Source of the DNA: Nitrospiraceae bacterium UBA2600
Lineage (GTDB): Bacteria > Nitrospirota > Thermodesulfovibrionia > Thermodesulfovibrionales > Thermodesulfovibrionaceae
Assembly (NCBI GenBank): GCA_002339325.1
Contig: DDKK01000019.1
Location: 1 to 8,168, forward strand
Length of the DNA stretch: 8,168 nt
Direction of reading: 5' to 3'
Position 1 is the first letter of the stretch. Every line of letters starts with the position of its first letter. Shown piece by piece: positions 1-6,847 of this stretch. Both the position numbers and the translations under genes were made by a program. The notes below the pieces were generated by a model. That model saw only the letters and a program-made list of their open reading frames with translations, was not told where the DNA came from and made no database searches.

Positions 1-24
1 GCATTATATTTACCGGTAAGATGA
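1..24 (+). CDS. C-terminal end of a probable sensor histidine kinase (partial)
   Basis: The first reading frame is open from the window edge and ends at a TGA at 22-24, giving the tail A-L-Y-L-P-V-R-stop. Histidine kinase ATPase domains very often end in a beta strand of the form (F/L)-x-(I/L/Y)-x-LP-(V/L) just before the stop, so this tail fits a kinase. The following gene is a response regulator whose ATG (21-23) overlaps this stop as ATGA, the usual arrangement of a cotranscribed kinase/regulator pair such as FlrB/FlrC or FleS/FleR. Only seven residues are visible, so the call rests on the tail motif plus context. Another frame also reaches a stop here (TAA 17-19) but gives no recognisable motif. 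Confidence 0.5.
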   Translation, partial: ALYLPVR

Positions 25-1295
25 AGTCTGTTTTGATAATAGATGACGAGCCTGACATGGGATTTGCCCTTAAAGAGGGCATGGTAAGACTTGGATTTGA
101 ACCTGCCTATTACAGAGACCCTATCCAAGTTCTTTCAGAGGTTAATGTTTCCGATTTCTCTCTAATTATTACAGACGTGAGAATGCCGAAAATGAACGGT
201 ATTCAATTTCTTGAAGAGATAAGAAAAAGGGGGATTTTTACTCCTGTAATTGTAATAACAGGCTATGGAAATGTGGAAGATGCAGTGAAAGCAATGAAAC
301 TCGGTGCTGTTGACTATATTTTAAAACCTTTCTCAATGGATACTCTTAAGTCTCTTGTTTCGAGGCTTATGCCTGACGATGAAGGTATAGTGGCCGAGTC
401 AAAATCAATGAAAAGGATTCTCGAGATTGCCAGAGAGATTGCAAAAACAGATATAACCGTATTAATTACTGGAGAAAGTGGAGTAGGAAAGGAAGTTATT
501 GCCCGATATATCCACAACAATAGTAATAGAGCCAAAAATCCCTTTGTGGCAATTAACTGTGCTGCTATAACAGAGACACTCCTTGAAGCAGAGCTCTTCG
601 GTCATGAAAAGGGTGCATTCACTGGAGCTACAGAGAGAAAGGCTGGCAAATTTGAACTGGCAGACCGGGGAACAATTCTTCTTGACGAAATAAGTGAGAT
701 GGCTTTTAGGCTTCAGGCAAAGCTTTTAAGGGTTATTCAAGAAAAGGAAGTTGACAGAGTCGGTGGCACGAAGCCTGTAAAGGTTGACGTTCGTATAATC
801 GCTACCACCAACAGAGACCTGGCAGAAGAGGTTAGGAAGGGAAATTTTAGGGAAGACTTATTTTACCGAATCAATGTTTTTCCCCTAAGGATTCCTCCTT
901 TAAGGGAGAGGCAAGAGGATATTATACCGCTTGCAGAGTTCTTTATAAGAAGACTGTCAAATAAGATTTCTAAAAATCTCTCTCTTTCCTCTGATATGAA
1001 AAGGTATCTTCTTGAGAGAGACTGGCGAGGAAATGTTAGGGAGCTTGAAAATTTCATTTATCGAATGGCTGTATTAAGTCAAGATGGAAATCTCAGACCC
1101 TCTGAAGAAGAGATGGTTATTTCTGAAGAAAATAAATCTATTAAGGCAGGAAAATTAAAGGATGCCGAGAGAGAACTGATTTTAGACGCTCTTAAAAAGA
1201 CAGGAGGGAATCGCACAAAGGCAGCAAAAATACTTGGTATAAGCGTAAGAACATTGAGAAACAAGATAAATGAATACGGCCTCAAGGATGTTTAA
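21..1295 (+). CDS. Sigma-54-dependent response regulator (NtrC/FlrC family), probable flagellar activator
   Basis: This 424-residue transcription activator is built to open sigma-54 promoters by ATP hydrolysis. The receiver domain (about 1-115) has the acidic pair D8-D9, phosphoacceptor D52 in TDVRMP, T80 and K102 in KPF. The AAA+ domain (about 125-350) has Walker A GESGVGKE at 151-158, the sigma-54-contacting GAFTGA loop at 198-203, Walker B GTILLDE at 217-223, and FREDLFYRINVF and WRGNVRELEN further on. A Fis-type helix-turn-helix lies at about 395-420 (GGNRTKAAKILGIS). No key residue is missing. The gene overlaps the putative kinase end by four bases, and a sigma-54 promoter follows one base after its stop, so it probably controls the flagellar operon downstream. 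The family is certain; the flagellar role is inferred from position. It resembles FlrC/FleR/FlgR, but I do not assign one symbol. Confidence 0.95.
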   Translation: MKSVLIIDDEPDMGFALKEGMVRLGFEPAYYRDPIQVLSEVNVSDFSLIITDVRMPKMNGIQFLEEIRKRGIFTPVIVITGYGNVEDAVKAMKLGAVDYILKPFSMDTLKSLVSRLMPDDEGIVAESKSMKRILEIAREIAKTDITVLITGESGVGKEVIARYIHNNSNRAKNPFVAINCAAITETLLEAELFGHEKGAFTGATERKAGKFELADRGTILLDEISEMAFRLQAKLLRVIQEKEVDRVGGTKPVKVDVRIIATTNRDLAEEVRKGNFREDLFYRINVFPLRIPPLRERQEDIIPLAEFFIRRLSNKISKNLSLSSDMKRYLLERDWRGNVRELENFIYRMAVLSQDGNLRPSEEEMVISEENKSIKAGKLKDAERELILDALKKTGGNRTKAAKILGISVRTLRNKINEYGLKDV

Positions 1296-1311
1296 TGGCA
1301 CAGTATTTGCT
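1296..1311 (+). promoter_or_regulatory. Sigma-54 (-24/-12) promoter of the flagellar operon
   Basis: The sequence TGGCAC-AGTAT-TTGCT matches the sigma-54 consensus TGGCAC-N5-TTGCW. The invariant GG (1297-1298) and GC (1309-1310) are exactly ten bases apart. Transcription would start about 12 bases past the GC, near 1321-1323, leaving a leader of about 40 nt before the flgB ATG at 1362. The -24 element begins at the base after the regulator's TAA stop, so any upstream activator sites must lie inside the regulator gene or in the short leader. The match is seen directly; use by the adjacent activator is inferred. Confidence 0.9.
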
Positions 1312-1346
1312 TATTTTCTGAATGAAAATTTTATCATAAATCTATT

Positions 1347-1351
1347 GGAGG
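1347..1351 (+). promoter_or_regulatory. Ribosome binding site of flgB
   Basis: GGAGG sits ten bases before the ATG at 1362 and supports that start. It is the first translation signal of the sigma-54 transcript. Confidence 0.8.
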
Positions 1352-1361
1352 CATAAAAAGT

Positions 1362-1697
1362 ATGGATAATTCAATAAAACTGTTGCAAAAAATAATGGAT
1401 ATTTGTTCCTACAGGCAAAAAATTCTCGCCTCAAATATTGCCAATGCAGATACTCCTGGTTATAAGGCAAAGGACATTAACTTTCAGGAGGAGTTAAAAA
1501 AGGCTGTCCAGTCAGAAAATATTAGCCTAACAGTTATTGAAGCACCTACAACCCTACCAAACAGAGATGGAAATACTGTCAATGTAGAGGTTGAGATGAC
1601 TAAACTGACAGAAACAATACTCATGCATAACAGTGCTGTCCAGTTGCTTTCAAAAAGGATTGGGATGTATAAGGATGCTCTCAGAGGAGGTAGATAA
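1362..1697 (+). CDS. flgB: Flagellar basal-body proximal rod protein FlgB
   Basis: FlgB forms part of the proximal rod, which is exported through the type III apparatus and assembled on the MS ring and FliE. The 111-residue product carries the rod/hook N-terminal motif LASNIANADTPGYKAKDINF at 22-41 (the ASNxANxxTPGYK signature). The amphipathic C-terminal region (about 78-108, VEMTKLTETILMHNSAVQLL) is typical of FlgB and pairs with the N-terminal helix. It is at the short end for the family, with a compact central segment. Start: ATG at 1362 behind GGAGG at 1347-1351. It is the first gene of the sigma-54 operon, and its TAA stop shares a base with the flgC ATG (TAATG), which implies translational coupling. 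There is no signal peptide, as expected for a type III export substrate. Confidence 0.95.
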   Translation: MDNSIKLLQKIMDICSYRQKILASNIANADTPGYKAKDINFQEELKKAVQSENISLTVIEAPTTLPNRDGNTVNVEVEMTKLTETILMHNSAVQLLSKRIGMYKDALRGGR

Positions 1698-2104
1698 TGA
1701 AAGACCTTTTTCTACCGCTTAAGGTCGCTGCTACAGGACTTGAAGCTCAGAAGATAAGATTAAATGTTATAGCTTCTAATCTTGCGAATGTTAACTCTAC
1801 TCGAACTCCCGAAGGTGGTCCTTATAGAAGAAAAGATGTTCTGTTTACCACTTACATTTACGACCAGATTTCTCAGGGGGTTGATGTTCAAAGAATTGTA
1901 GAAGACCAGAGACCGCCAAGAATAGTTTTTGACCCCTCCCATCCCGATGCAGATAAGGATGGATATGTAAGATATCCCAATGTGAATCCGATGGAAGAAA
2001 TGGTTAACATGATTTCAGCATCTCGTGCATACGAAGCCAATTTAACTATGATAAACTCATATAAGGAGATGTTTTTAAGAACCCTTGATTTACTGAAAGT
2101 TTAG
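1697..2104 (+). CDS. flgC: Flagellar basal-body proximal rod protein FlgC
   Basis: FlgC is a second proximal rod subunit. The 135-residue protein begins with the rod N-terminal helix and the motif NVIASNLANVNSTRTPEGG (23-41) followed by PYRRKDVLF. The stretch VFDPSHPDADKDGYVRYPNV is the conserved FlgC hairpin that precedes the C-terminal rod helix. The helix MEEMVNMISASRAYEANLTM is the flagellar rod/hook C-terminal signature (within 94-135). Length is normal for FlgC. AGGAGG at 1685-1690, inside the end of flgB, serves the ATG at 1697. The TAG stop at 2102-2104 lies inside the ribosome binding site of fliE. All family landmarks are intact. Confidence 0.97.
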   Translation: MKDLFLPLKVAATGLEAQKIRLNVIASNLANVNSTRTPEGGPYRRKDVLFTTYIYDQISQGVDVQRIVEDQRPPRIVFDPSHPDADKDGYVRYPNVNPMEEMVNMISASRAYEANLTMINSYKEMFLRTLDLLKV

Positions 2105-2114
2105 GAGGTAACAG

Positions 2115-2408
2115 ATGACAGAGATAAAGGGAATAAGTGAAATCTTAGGTAAAAGCCTTGAGGAGCTGAAAAATCTTCAGACCTCGGGAAAGGAGTCTTT
2201 TGAGCAAGCGCTGAAGGATGCGATAAAAGAGGCAACAAAGGTTGAACAGGAGGCTCAAAAGGCAATTGAAGAGTTTGCAAAGGGAGAGACAAGTATTGAT
2301 AAGGTAGTGCTGGCAATGGAGAAGGCAGATATGACACTGCAGACACTTATACAGGTAAGAAATAAGGTTATAACTGCCTATGAAGAAATATCTCGTATGC
2401 AGGTGTAG
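2115..2408 (+). CDS. fliE: Flagellar hook-basal body complex protein FliE
   Basis: FliE joins the MS ring to the proximal rod and is the first substrate exported in flagellar assembly. The 97-residue product has a variable, charged N-terminal half and the conserved C-terminal block at 62-97: DKVVLAMEKADMTLQTLIQV, then RNKV..AYEEISRMQV. This is the FliE signature, and the protein ends in the usual RMQV. Length is typical. A strong ribosome binding site, AGGAGGT at 2103-2109, overlaps the flgC stop codon and lies five bases before the ATG. Only six bases separate its stop from fliF. It sits between the rod genes and the MS-ring gene, as in many flagellar operons including that of Bacillus. Confidence 0.96.
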   Translation: MTEIKGISEILGKSLEELKNLQTSGKESFEQALKDAIKEATKVEQEAQKAIEEFAKGETSIDKVVLAMEKADMTLQTLIQVRNKVITAYEEISRMQV

Positions 2409-2414
2409 TAAGAG

Positions 2415-3929
2415 ATGCCTTTAACAGATAGACTTAAATTAGCCCTTGAGAACATAAAAAATTGGCCTACCAATAAAAAACTTGCCTTTGGTGGCGTATT
2501 ACTAATCACTGTGGCTTTACTGATAACCCTGCTTCTTTGGTTGCCTAAACAGGATTATCAGGTGCTATACAGCAATCTGTCTGCCGAGGATGCGGGAAAT
2601 GTGATAAATAAGCTTAAGGAGAAGAAAATTCCCTATCAGGTAAAAGAAACAGCCATTTATGTTCCCGCAGACAAGGTGCATGAACTAAGACTGGAACTTG
2701 CCTCACAAGGAATACCATCTGGCGGTGGAGTTGGATTTGAGATATTTGACAAAACATCAATAGGTCTTACAGAGTTTTCTCAGAGGGTTAATTATGTCAG
2801 GGCATTACAAGGAGAACTTTCAAGGACAATAAAGCAGATTCAGGAAGTAGAACAAGTTAGGGTTCACATTGCTATTCCTGAAAAATCAATATTTACAGAG
2901 AAAGAAGACCATCCCACTGCTTCTGTGGTTTTAAAGTTAAAACCAGGGCGGGCACTTTCAAAAGAACAGGTATCAAGCATAGTTCATCTCGTATCAAGCA
3001 GTGTGGAAGGTCTTGCACCCCAGTATGTTACAGTAGTTGACCAGTATGGAAACCTTCTTTCTGCTCCTAAGGATACTGCTCAGCTTGTTGAGGCAACTCA
3101 AATTGAATACAAGCGAAACCTCGAGAAAACCTATGAAAAGAACATACAGAGCATGCTTGAAAATATAGTTGGTAAAGGCAAGGCTATTGTAAGGGTATCG
3201 GCAGATATAGATTTTTCAAAAGTTGAAAAGCTTGAAGAAAAGTTTGACCCTGACACTATTGCCGTAAGAAGTGAGCAAAGGTCACAGGAAAAGACTATGA
3301 TGCCTCAGACGGGAGGAATACCGGGAGTCCTTTCAAATCAGCCCGGCCAGCCTCAGACAGGCACAGCTCAGCAAAATATACAGTCTCAGAAACAACAGGA
3401 AAGCATCAACTACGAAGTAAGTAAAAGTATAAGCAAGATACTACAGTCAACGGGACAGATAAAGAAAATCTCTGTGGCAGTTCTTGTTGACGGTGTCTAC
3501 AAGGATGAAAAAGGAAAGAAGGTATTTACGCCGAGAACAGAAGAGGAGATAAAGAAATATCAAGAATTAGTACGGGCAGCTATAGGTTATAACAAAGACA
3601 GAGGTGACCAGGTTATAGTTGAAAGCATGCCTTTTGAAGTTACACCAGAGGAAAAACCGGGGATAGACTTCTTAGGACTTGCTAAAACACTTCTTAAATA
3701 CATCATTCCCCTTGTTATAATACTGCTAATAATACTTTTTGTCCTAAAACCCCTTTTAGAGATTCTCAAGAAACCTGCTGAGAAAGTTAAAACAAAGGAG
3801 ATAATAATCTCTGAAGAACTCCCTCCTTCTATAACACCTGAGAGAGATATGCGAGAGGATATAAGAGAATTCGCCAAATCAGACCCGAAAAAAGTGGTAT
3901 CATTACTGAGAGAATGGATGGCTGAGTAA
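2415..3929 (+). CDS. fliF: Flagellar MS-ring protein FliF
   Basis: FliF builds the inner-membrane MS ring on which the switch and export gate assemble. The 504-residue protein has a first membrane helix at about 24-43, followed by the ring-building (YscJ/FliF) domain starting QDYQVLYSNLSAEDAGNVI and containing RALQGELSRTIKQIQEVEQV. A second periplasmic domain contains YEKNIQSMLENIVGKGKAIV. A flexible Gln/Pro-rich loop with GGIPGVLSNQPGQPQ, typical of FliF, precedes INYEVSKSI. A second membrane helix lies at about 428-444. The cytoplasmic tail ends DPKKVVSLLREWMAE, the conserved FliG-binding helix. It is somewhat shorter than enterobacterial FliF, mainly in loops. Its TAA stop abuts the fliG ATG with no gap, so the two partners are probably cotranslated. 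Confidence 0.98.
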   Translation: MPLTDRLKLALENIKNWPTNKKLAFGGVLLITVALLITLLLWLPKQDYQVLYSNLSAEDAGNVINKLKEKKIPYQVKETAIYVPADKVHELRLELASQGIPSGGGVGFEIFDKTSIGLTEFSQRVNYVRALQGELSRTIKQIQEVEQVRVHIAIPEKSIFTEKEDHPTASVVLKLKPGRALSKEQVSSIVHLVSSSVEGLAPQYVTVVDQYGNLLSAPKDTAQLVEATQIEYKRNLEKTYEKNIQSMLENIVGKGKAIVRVSADIDFSKVEKLEEKFDPDTIAVRSEQRSQEKTMMPQTGGIPGVLSNQPGQPQTGTAQQNIQSQKQQESINYEVSKSISKILQSTGQIKKISVAVLVDGVYKDEKGKKVFTPRTEEEIKKYQELVRAAIGYNKDRGDQVIVESMPFEVTPEEKPGIDFLGLAKTLLKYIIPLVIILLIILFVLKPLLEILKKPAEKVKTKEIIISEELPPSITPERDMREDIREFAKSDPKKVVSLLREWMAE

Positions 3930-4910
3930 ATGAGAAAGTTTTCTGGAATAGAGAAGGTTGCAGCTCTTCTTTCTCTCATAGGAGAGGACGCAGCTACTGA
4001 ACTTTTTAAACATTTTGACCCCATTGAACTTGCCAGGATTATACCTATGATGTCGCGAATTAAACTGTCTCAAGAGGAGGCAGATTTAATACTGCAAGAA
4101 TTTGCTGAAAAAATAGGCACAGCACCTGTAAGGGTAGATGTGGAATATATAAAGGGTATACTGACAAAAGCTTTTGGAGAAGAGCAGGCGCAGAAACTTC
4201 TGAGTAAGATAGAAAGCGGAGCTTCAGCCTTTGATATTCTTCGATGGCTTGACTCATCCTCAATTGCTACCATGCTTCAACGCGAACATCCCCAGACAAT
4301 TGCTATAGTGCTTGCCCATCTTGAGCCAGTTCAGGCAGCAGAGGTGCTTGGCAGACTGCCTGAACAGTTAAAAATCGAGGTTTCCCAGAGAATTGCCAGT
4401 CTTGACCAGATTTCACCCACCATATTGAGTGAATTAGAGGATGTGCTGCAGAGTCAGTTACGTTCATACACGCAGTCAAGAAGAATAGGAGGTATAAAAA
4501 CTGTCGCCGAAATCCTCAATCAGTTAGACAGAACAAGTGAAGAGCTTATTTTGAAAAACATAGAAGAAAAAGACCCGATTCTCGCTGAAGAGATTAGAAA
4601 GCTCATGTTTACCTTTGAAGACCTAATCAATGTAGATGACCGAGGCATTCAAACAATTCTCAAAGAAATCTCTACCGATGACCTTGCACTTGCTCTTAAA
4701 ATGGCTTCTGAAGAGCTTAAAGAAAAAATATTCCGAAACATGTCAAGCAGAGCCGTTGAAATTTTGAAAGAAGAAATGGAGTCTAAGGGTCCTGTCAGAG
4801 TTTCCGATGTAGAGAAGGCGCAGATGAATATTGTAAGAGTTGCAAGAAGGCTTGAGGAAGAGGGCAAAATAGTAATTGGAGGAAAAGGCGGTGAAGAAGT
4901 CATTACATAA
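3930..4910 (+). CDS. fliG: Flagellar motor switch protein FliG
   Basis: FliG is the rotor protein that contacts the stator and sets rotation direction. The 326-residue protein has the FliF-binding N-terminal domain (about 1-95, EKVAALLSLIGEDAATELF). The middle domain has the EHPQT motif at 119-123 and a Gly-Gly linker in RRIGGIKTVAEILNQL. The C-terminal armadillo domain has MFTFED at 226-231, the counterpart of MFxF. The stator-facing charged positions are kept: K257, R274, the acidic pair E281-E282 (Asp-Asp in E. coli) and R290 of GPVR. The ATG directly follows the fliF stop, and the end of the gene overlaps fliH by 20 bases from the preferred GTG start. The ribosome binding site for fliH is embedded in its last codons. 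Identity is secure. Confidence 0.98.
   Translation: MRKFSGIEKVAALLSLIGEDAATELFKHFDPIELARIIPMMSRIKLSQEEADLILQEFAEKIGTAPVRVDVEYIKGILTKAFGEEQAQKLLSKIESGASAFDILRWLDSSSIATMLQREHPQTIAIVLAHLEPVQAAEVLGRLPEQLKIEVSQRIASLDQISPTILSELEDVLQSQLRSYTQSRRIGGIKTVAEILNQLDRTSEELILKNIEEKDPILAEEIRKLMFTFEDLINVDDRGIQTILKEISTDDLALALKMASEELKEKIFRNMSSRAVEILKEEMESKGPVRVSDVEKAQMNIVRVARRLEEEGKIVIGGKGGEEVIT
4878..4882 (+). promoter_or_regulatory. Ribosome binding site that decides the fliH start
   Basis: GGAGG inside the end of fliG is eight bases before the GTG at 4891, a normal spacing. The longer possible start, TTG at 4876, would have this site overlapping or just past its own start codon, so GTG 4891 is preferred. Confidence 0.7.
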
Positions 4911-5556
4911 AGAAGTAAAGCCTTATGTTCCTTCTTGTTTTGACGAAAGAAAAGAAGCCTCTCAAGTTTCAACTTCTAATGAAATGGCAAAAGAAGAGGA
5001 AATAAAAAATTATGAAGAAACGATAAAAGAGCAAATCGAAAGAGGTTACAGAACTGGCTATGAAGAGGGTTTTAAAAAGGGTTACGAAGAGGGCCTCAAA
5101 AAGGCAGAAGCAGAAATAAACGAGAAAATATTAAAATTACAAAAGGCTGAAGAACTTTTTTTAAAGGCCTCAGAAGAGCTTAGCAGGCTAAAAGAACAGC
5201 AGATAAAAAATTTGATTCCCCATATCCTAAAGCTTTCTTTAAAGATTGCAGAGAAGATAATTGTACAGAAAATAGAGATGGATAAAGAATTTATCTTTCC
5301 AATAATCAAAGAAGCTTTAAGTTTCATTCCCCTTGAGGAAGAAAAAGTGGTTATAAAGCTAAACCCTGAAGATTATCAGCTTGTCAGGGATAATATTTCA
5401 AGGCTTAATATAGATTACGAAAGAGTCTATCTTGAACCTTCTAATGATATAACTAAAGGTAGTTGTCAGATTGAAACGCAAACAACAATGGTCGAATCAA
5501 AAATTGAAGAGAAGTTAAAGGAAATTGAAAATGCTCTCAACAGAATCCTTCCTTGA
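4891..5556 (+). CDS. fliH: Flagellar export apparatus protein FliH (ATPase regulator/stator)
   Basis: FliH binds the export ATPase FliI, restrains it, and links it to the C ring. From the preferred GTG start the protein has 221 residues. A divergent N-terminus is followed by a charged helix carrying five glycines spaced every four residues (G52, G56, G60, G64, G68; GYRTGYEEGFKKGYEEG), the FliH glycine-repeat segment. Then comes a long charged coiled coil, and from about 130 the FliH/HrpE C-terminal domain (IPHILKLSLKIAEKIIVQKI; VVIKLNPEDYQLV; YLEPSNDITKGSCQIET). A TTG at 4876 would add five residues, but the GGAGG at 4878-4882 favours GTG 4891. It overlaps fliG upstream and fliI downstream, so fliG, fliH and fliI are probably translationally coupled. 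Family confidence is high; start confidence is moderate. Confidence 0.93.
   Translation: MKKSLHKEVKPYVPSCFDERKEASQVSTSNEMAKEEEIKNYEETIKEQIERGYRTGYEEGFKKGYEEGLKKAEAEINEKILKLQKAEELFLKASEELSRLKEQQIKNLIPHILKLSLKIAEKIIVQKIEMDKEFIFPIIKEALSFIPLEEEKVVIKLNPEDYQLVRDNISRLNIDYERVYLEPSNDITKGSCQIETQTTMVESKIEEKLKEIENALNRILP
5056..5103 (+). repeat. Imperfect 24-nt tandem repeat inside fliH
   Basis: Two adjacent 24-base units (5056-5079 and 5080-5103) agree at 19 of 24 positions by hand count. They encode GYEEGFKK then GYEEGLKK. Four of the five differences fall at third codon positions or are otherwise silent, and one changes Phe to Leu. This is the core of the FliH glycine-repeat helix and probably arose by a small in-frame duplication, followed by selection to keep the Gly spacing. 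Confidence 0.75.
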
Positions 5557-6847
5557 AAAAGCTGAAGAAACAGTTGAGACATTCCAATCCGTAAGAGTTT
5601 TCGGAAAGGTTACGAAGGCAGTAGGTCTTGTTGTTGAGGGCGCTGGAATAAGGGCAAGCATAGGCGATATATGCGAGATTATAACCGAGGAAAATACAAT
5701 AGAAGCTGAAGTTGTTGGATTCAAGGATGGTGCGGTTTTATTATCACCCCTCGGAGAGATATATGGAATCAATCAGGGAGCAAAGATATTTCTTAAAGGA
5801 AGGCAGAGTTACGTAGAGATTAGTGAGAACATACTGGGAAGAGTGATTGACGGACTTGGAAACCCCATTGATGAAGGCCCTCCGCTTAATGGCAGACCCT
5901 ATCCGATTTACAGGGAAGCAATCAATCCTATGGAAAGAGAGATAATAAAAGACCCTCTTGACCTTGGAATAAGGGCAATAAATGCTCTTATTACTTGCGG
6001 CAAGGGGCAGAAAATTGGAATTATGGCAGGCAGTGGTGTAGGTAAGAGCGTTCTTCTTGGAATGATAGCAAGATACACATCGGCAGATGTTAATGTAATA
6101 GCTCTAATTGGCGAGAGAGGTAGAGAGGTAAGAGAGTTCATAGAGAACGACCTTGCAGAGGGATTAAAAAAGTCTGTTGTTGTGGTTTCAACTTCTGACA
6201 CTCCTGCCCTTTCAAGAATTAGGGGAGCCTTTGTGGCAACGGCTATAGCTGAGTACTTTAGAGAACAGGGGAAGGATGTTTTACTGCTGATGGATTCTCT
6301 CACACGTTTTGCCATGGCTCAGAGAGAGATAGGGCTTGCCGCAGGAGAACCGCCAACGATGAAGGGCTATCCTCCCTCTGTTTTTAAACTGATGCCTAAG
6401 CTTTTAGAGAGAGTAGGAGTAACTAAATCCGGTGGTTCAATAACAGGAATTTATACTGTTTTAGTTGAAGGTGATGACCTAACAGACCCTGTAGCAGACT
6501 CTGCCCGTTCGATTTTAGATGGACACATTGTTCTTTCAAGGGAACTTGCTAACAGAAATCACTACCCCGCCATTGACCCTTTAAAAAGTGTGAGCCGTCT
6601 CATGAAAGATATAGTTGAACCAGAGCATCTTAAATATGCAGGAAGACTACTTGATATACTGGCTGTTTACTCAAAATACGAGGATATCATAAACATAGGT
6701 GCTTACAAGGAAGGAACAAATCGGCAGGTAGACTTTGCCATAAAGATGATGGATAGAATTAACAGCTTTCTTAGGCAGTCAATAGGAGAGAAGTCTACCT
6801 TTCAGGAAAGTATAAAAGCCTTATACGAACTTTTTGGTGAGAAATGA
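5531..6847 (+). CDS. fliI: Flagellum-specific type III export ATPase FliI
   Basis: FliI is the hexameric ATPase at the base of the flagellar export gate, related to the F1 beta subunit. The 438-residue protein has an N-terminal beta-barrel domain, then the ATPase core. Walker A AGSGVGKS is at 166-173 (K172). ALIGERGREVREF follows with the catalytic glutamate region. Walker B DVLLLMDSLTRFAMAQRE has D255, and GYPPSVFKLMPKLLERVG is the family signature. The C-terminal helical domain ends the protein. The preferred start is ATG 5531, with AAAGGA at 5517-5522 eight bases upstream; a TTG at 5525, two codons earlier, is too close to that site. It overlaps fliH by 26 bases and its TGA overlaps the fliJ ATG (ATGA). 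All catalytic motifs are intact. Confidence 0.98.
   Translation: MLSTESFLEKAEETVETFQSVRVFGKVTKAVGLVVEGAGIRASIGDICEIITEENTIEAEVVGFKDGAVLLSPLGEIYGINQGAKIFLKGRQSYVEISENILGRVIDGLGNPIDEGPPLNGRPYPIYREAINPMEREIIKDPLDLGIRAINALITCGKGQKIGIMAGSGVGKSVLLGMIARYTSADVNVIALIGERGREVREFIENDLAEGLKKSVVVVSTSDTPALSRIRGAFVATAIAEYFREQGKDVLLLMDSLTRFAMAQREIGLAAGEPPTMKGYPPSVFKLMPKLLERVGVTKSGGSITGIYTVLVEGDDLTDPVADSARSILDGHIVLSRELANRNHYPAIDPLKSVSRLMKDIVEPEHLKYAGRLLDILAVYSKYEDIINIGAYKEGTNRQVDFAIKMMDRINSFLRQSIGEKSTFQESIKALYELFGEK

Noticed and set aside
763..780. TGGCACG inside the regulator gene as a second sigma-54 promoter
   Set aside because: Ten bases after the GG the sequence reads GT rather than GC, so the -12 element is absent; it is within well-conserved coding sequence.
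4060..4273. Reverse-strand open frames opposite fliG and similar ones opposite the other genes
   Set aside because: They lie fully opposite strongly conserved genes, have unlike compositions and no family features; they are shadows of the real frames.
4700..4716. TGGCTT with GC ten bases after GG inside fliG
   Set aside because: The -24 box is poor and the -12 box reads AGAGC rather than TTGC. It lies in conserved coding sequence with no nearby gene start.
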